Of a DNA stretch of 7,546 nucleotides, positions 1 to 5,243 are shown one piece after another. Positions within the stretch are counted from its first letter, which is position 1, and every line of letters starts with the position of its first letter. Origin of the DNA: Hymenobacter sp. (GTDB lineage Bacteria > Bacteroidota > Bacteroidia > Cytophagales > Hymenobacteraceae). The translations under genes were made by a program, and so were the position numbers. Location of the stretch: contig JANYFQ010000304.1 in NCBI GenBank assembly GCA_025362615.1, positions 1-7,546 on the forward strand, in the 5' to 3' direction. Below the pieces are notes generated by a model. It saw only the letters and a program-made list of their open reading frames with translations, made no database searches and had not been told where the DNA came from.

Positions 1-57
1 GCCCTCAAAAACGATGTCGTCGAGGCTGGCGCGGGCAATTTGTGCGTTATCCATCAT
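1..57 (-). CDS. tonB: Energy transducer TonB, N-terminal fragment
   Basis: Only the first 19 codons are in the window; the gene runs off the left edge. The peptide begins MMDNAQIARASLDDIVFEG. An N-terminal ASLDDIVFE motif just before the membrane anchor is, from memory, typical of Bacteroidota TonB proteins, which carry energy from ExbB/ExbD to outer-membrane TonB-dependent receptors. The start is a doubled ATGATG: the first ATG (55-57) overlaps the TGA stop of the upstream exbD (54-56) as ATGA, so translation is probably coupled. The second ATG (52-54) is an equally possible start. Position directly after exbB-exbD-exbD on the same strand supports the call. The membrane segment, proline-rich spacer and C-terminal domain lie outside the window and cannot be checked. 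Confidence 0.72.
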   Translation of the reverse strand, partial: MMDNAQIARASLDDIVFEG

Positions 58-590
58 AGCCCCGAAGCAGTTATAAGTGAAATGTCGTCCTTAGAAGCTG
101 GCACGAGGGCGTACTTCTTCTGGTTCGTGATGTTCATCTCGTCCAAGATGTCCACCATGTTTTTGTACTTGGCGTCGTCGTTGGGCTTGAGCAAGATAAC
201 CGGGGCCGGCGCCTGCCGCTGCCGGTCCAAAATAACCTTGCGAATGCCGTCGGGGCCGTAATTCGTCACCTTGATTTCGGGCACGGCTACGGTCTTGTCG
301 TTGGGCGTGTTGAGGCCCATGTAGTAGTACGCTTTGTTGTCTTTGCCGAGGATGATGCTCATGGCTTCGGAAGCCTTGATTTTGATTTGCTCATCCAGTT
401 TCTTTTCCTTCACCGGCATCGTGAGCTGCAACACGTTGGGCTTGTTGAAGGTCGTCGTCAGCATGAAAAAGGTGAGGAGCAGAAAGGCCAAATCCACCAT
501 CGGTGTCATGTCGATTTTGGTCGACATCTTTTTGGCCCGCTTCTTCCCACCTTTCCCACCGGAATCGGCTTTTCCTTGAATTTCTGCCAT
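54..590 (-). CDS. exbD: ExbD/TolR family biopolymer transport protein (second, shorter ExbD)
   Basis: A 178-residue ExbD, the proton-channel partner of ExbB in the TonB motor. A charged, Gly/Lys-rich cytoplasmic N-terminus (residues 1-26) leads into IDMTPMVD and a single membrane helix (about 32-48). Asp33, in PMVD, matches the essential membrane aspartate of ExbD (Asp25 in E. coli). The remainder is a periplasmic domain whose C-terminal part (about 128-165, VILLKPNDDAKYKNMVDILD then a Lys/Tyr-rich strand) resembles the ExbD/TolR fold. E. coli ExbD is about 141 residues, so this protein is longer. It lies 107 bp after the other exbD and overlaps tonB by 4 nt. The start was chosen because it gives a normal cytoplasmic tail; no Shine-Dalgarno sequence is visible, as is common in Bacteroidota. 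Confidence 0.93.
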   Translation of the reverse strand: MAEIQGKADSGGKGGKKRAKKMSTKIDMTPMVDLAFLLLTFFMLTTTFNKPNVLQLTMPVKEKKLDEQIKIKASEAMSIILGKDNKAYYYMGLNTPNDKTVAVPEIKVTNYGPDGIRKVILDRQRQAPAPVILLKPNDDAKYKNMVDILDEMNITNQKKYALVPASKDDISLITASGL

Positions 591-609
591 TGCGGGGTTT
601 GTTTAATAA

Positions 610-691
610 AGCTGTTAGCGGGTAGCTACTAGCTGTTAGCTTTGATTTGTAGTCCTGGCAGTTGGCTATCGGCTATCAGCTAATAGCTAAC
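610..691. repeat. Paired inverted heptamer arrays between the two exbD genes
   Basis: Read on the plus strand, 610-644 is five consecutive 7-base units of consensus AGCTNNT (first unit AGCTGTT, repeated exactly as the fourth). After a 19-base spacer (645-663), 664-691 is four more 7-base units, GGCTATC twice and then AGCTAAT and AGCTAAC. The second array is the reverse-complement type of the first. Aligning 614-641 with the reverse complement of 664-691 gives 20 matches in 28, so the region can fold as an imperfect stem-loop. The arrays fill nearly all of the 107-bp gap. They are probably transcribed within the exb operon, since no terminator T-run is present. Function is unknown. Confidence 0.8.
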
Positions 692-697
692 GGCCTT

Positions 698-1327
698 TTA
701 TTTCGTCGCTACGGGCTTGTTTTCCAGGTCCGTTATCAGATTGAAGCGGTTGATGTCCTTCTCTTGCAACACCTTGATGACCTGCTGCACCGTGGGTACG
801 TCGGCATCGCCGTCGCCTTTGATGGCGATGTAGGTTGGTTTTTTGAAGATGGACTGATTGGCACGGCGGGCCTCAAGCACCCAGTCGATGAGCTGGTTGT
901 TGAGCGAATCCATCGGGATGCCGGTGCCGCTTTTGCCGGCAATCTTGCGGTCGTCGGACGACATACTCAGCAGCGAGCCGAGCTGCCCGATGGGCACCCC
1001 GAAGTTGGTGAGGTTGCCGAATGCCTTGGCTTGAGCCGCCGTGAAGGTGACGTTGTACTTGGCACCCACGCGCTGCAAAGCCGCGATTTTGGTTTGCTCG
1101 GCATCAACGCCAAAAAAGACACGCTTGTTCTTGTCAATCGTGAGCGTGATGACGTTGTTTTCGGGCAGTTTCAGGTCCGAAATTGACGACGGCGCATCGA
1201 CCACCACGGTTTCTTCGGGCGCAAATTTAGTGGTGAGCATGAAGAACGTCACCAGCAAAAAAGCCAGGTCCACCATCGGGGTCATGTCGAGCGAAGGAGC
1301 CGTGCGGTGCGGTTTTACTTTGGGCAT
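698..1327 (-). CDS. exbD: ExbD/TolR family biopolymer transport protein (first, longer ExbD)
   Basis: A 209-residue ExbD that follows exbB. The short N-terminus MPKVKPHRTAPSLDMTP leads to PMVD and one membrane helix (about 18-34). Asp20 matches the essential membrane aspartate of the family. The periplasmic part has an early strand (LTIDKNKRVFFG, 61-73) and a late ExbD-like unit (YIAIKGDGDADVPTVQQVIK, 166-185, through NLITDLENKP). Between them is a segment of about 80 residues (75-155), far longer than in E. coli ExbD. The reading frame stays open 105 bp upstream, but that stretch (from 1432) is low-complexity intergenic repeat, so the ATG at 1327, immediately before the conserved N-terminus, is preferred. 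With the second exbD it gives the motor two different ExbD subunits. Confidence 0.92.
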   Translation of the reverse strand: MPKVKPHRTAPSLDMTPMVDLAFLLVTFFMLTTKFAPEETVVVDAPSSISDLKLPENNVITLTIDKNKRVFFGVDAEQTKIAALQRVGAKYNVTFTAAQAKAFGNLTNFGVPIGQLGSLLSMSSDDRKIAGKSGTGIPMDSLNNQLIDWVLEARRANQSIFKKPTYIAIKGDGDADVPTVQQVIKVLQEKDINRFNLITDLENKPVATK

Positions 1328-1340
1328 GGTCGGGTTAGTT

Positions 1341-1495
1341 CTTGGTTTCGGGTAGTCGGGTGAGCGGTTCAGTAACCGGTATCGGAGGGGCGAACAGCGG
1401 CGGCTACCGGCAAGGTGCCCAACCGGGTACACAACGCTGGCCAGGGGCCGCGTATTGCGCGGTTCGACCGCCCAATACCGACTACCGACTACTGA
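1341..1495. repeat. Degenerate inverted heptamer arrays between exbB and the first exbD
   Basis: The 178-bp gap carries two facing arrays. On the plus strand, 1475-1495 is three clean 7-base units (ATACCGA, CTACCGA, then CTACTGA). On the other side, 1344-1385 has looser units beginning GGT about every 7 bases. The two sides are related in inverted orientation. GGTAGTCGG at 1351-1359 is the exact reverse complement of 1478-1486, and GGTATCGG at 1378-1385 matches the reverse complement of 1472-1479 at 7 of 8 bases. A small CCGCG/CGCGG hairpin sits between them at 1448-1462. The left array is more decayed than the others in the window, so its limits are approximate. Confidence 0.6.
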
Positions 1496-1505
1496 AAATT
1501 AAAAC

Positions 1506-2381
1506 TTAAACCGTGGCCTTGCTGCCATGCTGGCCGGCGAAGGTTTGGATGATGCTGAAACCGGTTTCGTCGATGCTGTAAGTCAGCTCGTCAATTTTGC
1601 TGGTGAAGTAGTTGTAGGCGATGATGGCCAGGGCCGACGTGCCAATGCCGAAAGCCGTGTTGATGAGGGCTTCCGAGATACCGGCGGCGAGTTTCACGGC
1701 ATCGGGGGTGCCGGCTTGGGCCAAGGCCGAGAAGGCGCTAATCATGCCGAATACCGTGCCGAGCAAACCAACGAGCGTGGCCACCGAAGCGATGGTGGAG
1801 ATGATGACGAGGTTCTTTTCGAGCATGGGCAATTCCAGGGCCGTCGTTTCCTCGATTTCTTTCTGAATGGCCAGCACTTTCTGGTCGGTAGCCATTGTGT
1901 TCTCGCGGCTCATGTCGTTGTACTTCAGCAAACCGGCTTTTACGACGTTGGCCACCGAGCCTTTCTGCTTGTCGCAGACGGCGAGGGCACCGTTGATGTC
2001 GTTGCTGTTGAGTTTCTGCCGGACGGTCCGCACGAAGCTTTCGATGCTGCCCGAGCCTTTGGCTTTCGAGATGGTGAGCATCCGTTCGATGGAGAAGACG
2101 AGTACGCACACGAACAGGGTAAGCAGAATGGGCACAATGTTGCCGCCGCTGTACACCGTGCCGAGCATATCGCCGGGGATGGGCTGGTTGGTGTTTACGC
2201 CGCCCTGAAAGTGGCTGCCGTCGCCGAGGACGAATTTGAAGACGATGTAGCTGACGACGAAAGCGGCGACAATTGCAATCACCGAGAACATGGAGGCCCC
2301 GCTGCTGCTGGACGCTTGGGCATTGGGGGCGGCCGGCGCGCCGGGCCGGGGGCTCGTATTCATGGCATTTTTCTGTTCCAT
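1506..2381 (-). CDS. exbB: MotA/TolQ/ExbB family proton channel protein ExbB
   Basis: A 291-residue ExbB, the proton-conducting core of the TonB motor in the inner membrane. A Ser/Ala/Pro-rich tail (1-29) precedes an extra N-terminal membrane helix (about 31-52). The family helices follow at about 79-97, 188-218 and 235-258, with a cytoplasmic domain between the first and second of these. The hallmark GLLGTVFGMISAF lies at 205-217, and LEKNLVIISTIA (187-198) and EALINTAFGIGTSALAI (237-253) are also typical of the family. Frame and length fit three candidate ATGs: 2444, 2381 and 2363. The start at 2381 (MEQKNAMNTS) is chosen because it resembles the usual Bacteroidota N-terminus. It heads the exbB-exbD-exbD-tonB operon, with a candidate promoter about 180 bp upstream. 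Confidence 0.94.
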   Translation of the reverse strand: MEQKNAMNTSPRPGAPAAPNAQASSSSGASMFSVIAIVAAFVVSYIVFKFVLGDGSHFQGGVNTNQPIPGDMLGTVYSGGNIVPILLTLFVCVLVFSIERMLTISKAKGSGSIESFVRTVRQKLNSNDINGALAVCDKQKGSVANVVKAGLLKYNDMSRENTMATDQKVLAIQKEIEETTALELPMLEKNLVIISTIASVATLVGLLGTVFGMISAFSALAQAGTPDAVKLAAGISEALINTAFGIGTSALAIIAYNYFTSKIDELTYSIDETGFSIIQTFAGQHGSKATV

Positions 2382-2469
2382 CGTGCTGGAGGTTTTGGGG
2401 GGTTGTGAGTGGGGTGAGTTGATTGGCGGGTAAAGAAAACGCAAAAAATCGGTTTCGGCCGCGTTGTTG

Positions 2470-2509
2470 CCTTTTCACGGGTTGCCGAAAACCGGTTTTT
2501 GGTGAAAGG
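2470..2509 (-). promoter_or_regulatory. Stem-loop in the predicted exbB leader
   Basis: CCTTTTCAC at 2470-2478 pairs with GTGAAAGG at 2502-2509, with one bulged T. Inside it lies a perfect 12-bp palindrome, AAAACCGGTTTT (2488-2499). If the promoter at 2560-2592 is used, this sits in the 5' untranslated region of exbB, about 90 nt before the start codon. It could be an RNA element or a protein-binding palindrome. TonB systems are often iron-regulated, but the palindrome does not look like a Fur box, so no regulator is named. Confidence 0.35.
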
Positions 2510-2559
2510 AAACCGCGTTTTCAGACGAAGCGCAAACCGCGTCCGGGCTTTTGACAGCC

Positions 2560-2592
2560 CAAACCTAACCATAAATGTTGGCCCGCGCCAAA
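2560..2592 (-). promoter_or_regulatory. Candidate Bacteroidota-type promoter for the exb operon
   Basis: On the minus strand, TAGGTTTG (2560-2567) is an exact match to the -7 element TAnnTTTG, and TTTG (2589-2592) lies 21 bases upstream as a -33 element. This agrees with the known Bacteroides arrangement of roughly 19 bases with some freedom. The predicted transcription start is near 2557, giving an exbB leader of about 175 nt. It is the only site in the window with both elements at acceptable spacing, among those I examined upstream of genes. Confidence 0.5.
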
Positions 2593-2686
2593 TTTGGTCA
2601 AAAAAACCGCTGGCTTGCTGGGGTGTTGTAAGAAGTTTAGCCCGAGAATTTCAGGCAATAAAAGGCAGGCAACGCGAAACTCAAAC

Positions 2687-3535
2687 TTACTGTTCGCTCA
2701 GTTCGCGCTTGGCGGCTTCCCAGTACACGTCCATCTGCGCCAGCGTCAGGTCGCGCAGGGCGTGGCCATCGGCGCGGGCGCGGGTTTCGAGGTATTGGAA
2801 GCGGCCGATGAACTTGCGGTTGGTGCGCTCCAGGGCTTCTTCGGGGTTGATGCCGGCGAAGCGGGCAAAATTGACGAGCGAGAAAAGTAGGTCGCCAAAT
2901 TCCTGGGCGGCGCGGTCGGCTTGGGCGGCATCGGTGGCGGGTTGGCCGTGGCCGTATTCTGCGCCGAATTCGGCCAGTTCCTCCTGCACTTTTTGCCACA
3001 CCTGGGCGGGTTCTTCCCAATCGAAGCCCGCGCCCCGCGCTTTCTCCTGGATACGCATGGCTTTCACGAGGGCCGGCAACGACACCGGCACCCCGGCCAG
3101 TACGCCGGCGTTGCCTTTTTCCTGTAGTTTGAGCTGCTCCCAGTTGCGCTTGACGGTGGCCTCGTCGTCGGCTTTCACATCGCCATAAATGTGCGGGTGC
3201 CGGAAAATAAGTTTTTCGCACTGGGCATTGAGCACGTCGGCAATGTCGAACGCGCCTTGCTCGGCGGCGATGCGGGCGTAGAAAATCAGGTGCAACATCA
3301 CGTCGCCCAGTTCTTTTTTCAGGTCGGGCAGGTCGTCGCGCAGGATGGCGTCGCTGATTTCGTAGGTTTCCTCAATCGTGAGGTGCCGCAGTGTTTGCAG
3401 GGTCTGCTTTTTGTCCCAGGGGCATTCGGTGCGGAGGCGGTCAAGCACATCAAGCAGGCGGCCGAAGGCTTCGAGCTGGGCGGGGCGGCGGGCGGCCGAA
3501 AGAAAATCGGCGGGGGTAGGCGTGGGGGCATCCAT
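2687..3535 (-). CDS. mazG: Nucleoside triphosphate pyrophosphohydrolase MazG
   Basis: A 282-residue two-domain MazG (263 in E. coli) that hydrolyses NTPs and dNTPs to monophosphates and pyrophosphate in the cytoplasm, cleaning up aberrant nucleotides and influencing ppGpp levels. In the N-terminal domain CPWDKKQTL (38-46) precedes the metal-binding EExxE...ExxD pattern: Glu55, Glu56, Glu59, then Glu75 and Asp78. HPHIYGDV is at 113-120. The C-terminal, catalytic domain repeats the pattern with Glu185, Glu186, Glu189, Glu212 and Asp215, followed by NRKFIGRF (about 239-246), typical of the family end. The frame is open up to an ATG at 3664, but that extension translates heptamer repeat DNA. The ATG at 3535 fits family length. 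A -7 box ends only 5 bases before this ATG, so the mRNA may be nearly leaderless. Confidence 0.95.
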   Translation of the reverse strand: MDAPTPTPADFLSAARRPAQLEAFGRLLDVLDRLRTECPWDKKQTLQTLRHLTIEETYEISDAILRDDLPDLKKELGDVMLHLIFYARIAAEQGAFDIADVLNAQCEKLIFRHPHIYGDVKADDEATVKRNWEQLKLQEKGNAGVLAGVPVSLPALVKAMRIQEKARGAGFDWEEPAQVWQKVQEELAEFGAEYGHGQPATDAAQADRAAQEFGDLLFSLVNFARFAGINPEEALERTNRKFIGRFQYLETRARADGHALRDLTLAQMDVYWEAAKRELSEQ

Positions 3536-3540
3536 TGCTT

Positions 3541-3548
3541 CAAAGGTA
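3541..3548 (-). promoter_or_regulatory. Candidate -7 element for mazG (near-leaderless start)
   Basis: The minus strand reads TACCTTTG, an exact TAnnTTTG match, ending 5 bases before the mazG ATG. Its expected transcription start (about 3538) would leave a leader of only about 3 nt. No TTTG -33 element is present at the right distance, so this is a weak call. Confidence 0.3.
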
Positions 3549-3568
3549 GCCAACGGCCAGGCGGTGCG

Positions 3569-3576
3569 TAATTTTG
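3569..3576 (+). promoter_or_regulatory. Candidate -7 element for glmM
   Basis: TAATTTTG on the plus strand is an exact TAnnTTTG match, facing away from the mazG -7 box with 20 bases between them. Transcription would start near 3579, placing the whole inverted heptamer array (3591-3675) in the glmM leader. No -33 element is seen at the right spacing. Confidence 0.3.
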
Positions 3577-3590
3577 CGGCCCGTAAATAT

Positions 3591-3675
3591 GTTTCTCGTT
3601 TCTGGTTTCTTGTTTCCTCTTGATTGACGGGCAAGCGCAACAAGAAACAAGAAACAAGAAACAAGAAACAAAAAA
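3591..3675. repeat. Inverted heptamer arrays in the mazG/glmM divergent region
   Basis: Four 7-base units of consensus GTTTCTN (3591-3618) face five units of CAAGAAA type (3641-3675; four perfect copies, then CAAAAAA). The left arm 3591-3622 matches the reverse complement of the right arm 3638-3669 at 28 of 32 positions, with a 15-base spacer. Both divergent genes therefore have A-rich AGAAAC repeats on their own coding strand upstream. The right array ends 6 bases before the glmM TTG start. Because the unit is periodic, the arms can pair in several registers 7 bases apart, and copy number could change by slippage. Confidence 0.85.
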
Positions 3676-3681
3676 CTCCCC

Positions 3682-5073
3682 TTGACGCTCATCAAATCCA
3701 TCTCCGGCATCCGGGGCACCATTGGCGGCCCCGCCGGGCAGGGCCTTACGCCGCCCGACGTTGTGAAATACGCCGCCGCCTACGGCACCTGGGCGCTGCA
3801 ACAGCCCACCGACTCGCGCCTGATTGTCATCGGCCGCGATGCCCGCCTGTCGGGTGATGTGGTGAGCCGCCTCGTGGCCGCCACGCTCCAAAGCCTGGGG
3901 CTCGACGTGGTGGACCTCGGCCTCAGCACCACGCCCACCGTCGAAATGGCCGTGCCCGCCAAGCAAGCGGCGGGCGGCATTATTCTTACCGCCAGCCACA
4001 ACCCCAAGCAGTGGAACGCCCTCAAGCTGCTCAATCAGCACGGCGAGTTTATTTCGGCCGCCGAGGGCGAAACGGTGCTGGAACTGGCCGAAACCGAAGC
4101 TTTTGACTTTGCCGAAGTTGATGCGCTGGGCACGTATGCGGTGGACGATGATTTCCTCGCAACCCACATTGCCGCCGTGCTGGCCCTGCCGCTGGTGGAC
4201 GTGGCCGCCATCCGCGCCCGCAACTTCCGCGTCGTCGTGGATGCCGTGAACAGCAGCGGCGGCTTCGTGGTGCCGGCGCTGCTCGAAGCCCTGGGCGTGA
4301 GCGTTATCGAAAAGCTGCATTGCGAACCCACGGGCCATTTCGCCCACAACCCCGAGCCGCTGCCCGAACACCTGGGCGACATCGCCAACGTCCTTAAAAA
4401 TGGCGGCTTTGACCTGGGCATCGTCGTGGACCCCGACGTGGACCGCCTGGCCCTGGTGTGCGAAAACGGCGAGCTGTTTGGCGAAGAATACACCCTCGTG
4501 GCCGTGGCCGACTACGTGCTGCAAGCCAGCGGCGGCGGCAACACCGTGAGCAACCTCAGCAGCACCCGCGCCCTGCGCGACGTGACCGAAAAGCACGGCG
4601 GCCACTACGCCGCCGCCGCCGTGGGCGAGGTAAACGTGGTGACGCTCATGAAGCAAACCAACGCCGTCATCGGCGGTGAGGGCAACGGCGGCATCATTTA
4701 CCCCGAGCTGCATTATGGGCGCGACGCGCTGGTGGGCATCGCCCTGTTTCTGACGCACCTGGCCAAATCGGGCGGCACTACGTCGGCGCTGCGGGCCACG
4801 TTTCCGCCCTACTTCATCTCGAAGAACAAAATCGAGCTGACCCCCGAAATCGACACCGACCAAGTACTCGTGCAAATGGCCGCCCGCTACGCCGACCACC
4901 CGGTAAACACGATTGACGGCGTAAAAATCGAGTTCGGCAAGCAGTGGGTTCACCTCCGCAAATCGAACACCGAACCCATCATCCGCATTTACGCCGAAGC
5001 CGCCACGCTGGCCGAAGCCGATGCGCTGGCCCAGCGGATTATCGGGGACATTGAATCGGTGACAAATTGCTGA
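3682..5073 (+). CDS. glmM: Phosphoglucosamine mutase GlmM
   Basis: A 463-residue phosphohexomutase of the usual Bacteroidota length. It converts glucosamine-6-phosphate to glucosamine-1-phosphate in the cytoplasm for UDP-GlcNAc, peptidoglycan and lipid A. The phosphoserine motif TASHNP places the active serine at Ser105. The metal-binding loop DPDVDR gives Asp250, Asp252 and Asp254. The sugar-specificity loop GEGNGG is at 332-337 and the C-terminal phosphate-binding loop RKSNTEP at 426-432. The start is a TTG: the frame is closed by a TGA at 3625-3627 with no ATG or GTG in between, and TTG gives MTLIKSISGIRGTIGG, the expected N-terminus. Related mutases for mannose or glucose share these motifs, so substrate assignment is by family resemblance. 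The stop codon lies inside the octamer array at 5065. Confidence 0.92.
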   Translation: MTLIKSISGIRGTIGGPAGQGLTPPDVVKYAAAYGTWALQQPTDSRLIVIGRDARLSGDVVSRLVAATLQSLGLDVVDLGLSTTPTVEMAVPAKQAAGGIILTASHNPKQWNALKLLNQHGEFISAAEGETVLELAETEAFDFAEVDALGTYAVDDDFLATHIAAVLALPLVDVAAIRARNFRVVVDAVNSSGGFVVPALLEALGVSVIEKLHCEPTGHFAHNPEPLPEHLGDIANVLKNGGFDLGIVVDPDVDRLALVCENGELFGEEYTLVAVADYVLQASGGGNTVSNLSSTRALRDVTEKHGGHYAAAAVGEVNVVTLMKQTNAVIGGEGNGGIIYPELHYGRDALVGIALFLTHLAKSGGTTSALRATFPPYFISKNKIELTPEIDTDQVLVQMAARYADHPVNTIDGVKIEFGKQWVHLRKSNTEPIIRIYAEAATLAEADALAQRIIGDIESVTNC

Positions 5074-5160
5074 ATTGTTTAATTGACGTTACGCGGTGCT
5101 TCAAACCCCGTGGGGGTTTGGGGCACCGCGTAACGTCAGTGTTTAATTGCTAAATTGTTG
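5065..5160. repeat. AATTGYTN octamer array interrupted by a hairpin
   Basis: Units AATTGCTG (5065-5072) and AATTGTTT (5073-5080) begin an 8-base array that already overlaps the glmM stop codon. It resumes after the hairpin as AATTGCTA (5145-5152) and AATTGTTG (5153-5160). TGTTTAATTG occurs exactly on both sides of the hairpin, at 5076-5085 and 5140-5149. Removing one copy plus the intervening 54 bases restores four uninterrupted 8-base units. Confidence 0.75.
5084..5138 (+). terminator. 55-nt near-perfect hairpin after glmM; possible terminator or small inserted palindromic element
   Basis: Arms 5084-5099 and 5123-5138 are perfect 16-base reverse complements. CAAACCCC (5102-5109) then pairs with GGGGTTTG (5113-5120) around a 3-base loop. 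The two linking positions are T opposite G, so in plus-strand RNA they form G-U pairs and the stem is a continuous 26 bp. In minus-strand RNA they would be A-C mismatches. Only 10 bases separate the glmM stop from the stem, which suits a terminator, but no T-run follows. Flanking 10-bp direct repeats suggest an inserted mini-element. Both roles are possible. Confidence 0.6.
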
Positions 5161-5242
5161 GCTGTTCTGCCCGCCCAAAACGCCAGCGGCCCAAAACGTG
5201 ACAACCCCAACCCCAAAACAGCAACAATTCAACAATAAAACA
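5140..5242. repeat. Imperfect inverted repeat flanking the cysteine desulfurase leader
   Basis: The sequence 5140-5166 matches the reverse complement of 5217-5242 at 23 of 26 positions with one bulged base. The right arm contains the units CAACAATT and CAACAATA (5222-5237), the complement type of the AATTGTTG array on the left, and ends 1 base before the ATG. The 50-base interior is C/A-rich with no T beyond a few positions. This is the same layout as the other paired arrays in the window. Confidence 0.7.
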
Positions 5243-5243
5243 G

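Larger units (their letters stand above)
2382..2686. other. 305-bp gap between mazG and exbB: leader and promoter, no gene
   Basis: No convincing gene was found here on either strand. On the minus strand the gap holds, in order, the mazG 3' flank, a candidate promoter (2560-2592), a leader of about 170 nt with an internal stem-loop (2470-2509), and a C/A-rich stretch (about 2385-2425) just before the exbB start. The last resembles the unstructured A/C-rich sequence seen before other starts in this window. No clear intrinsic terminator for mazG was seen. The run of seven T on the minus strand at about 2600-2606 is not preceded by a proper stem. Confidence 0.6.

Noticed and set aside
1328..1432. 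Longer start for the first exbD at 1432
   Set aside because: The added 35 residues come from repeat-bearing intergenic DNA, and the conserved ExbD N-terminus starts at 1327.
2595..2625. T-run on the minus strand as a mazG terminator
   Set aside because: The bases before the T-run form direct, not inverted, repeats (CCAGC twice), so no stem can precede it.
3536..3664. N-terminal extension of mazG to the ATG at 3664
   Set aside because: The extra 43 codons translate the heptamer arrays and the promoter region. MazG family length and motif spacing fit the ATG at 3535.
3641..3675. CAAGAAA array as a CRISPR array
   Set aside because: The units are 7 bases and contiguous, with no spacers, and no cas gene is present.
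3319..4953. A 544-codon open frame on the minus strand opposite glmM
   Set aside because: It is antisense to a clear glmM and runs into mazG out of frame. Its product is low-complexity Gly/His/Val-rich with no recognisable motif, as expected of an open antisense frame in GC-rich DNA.
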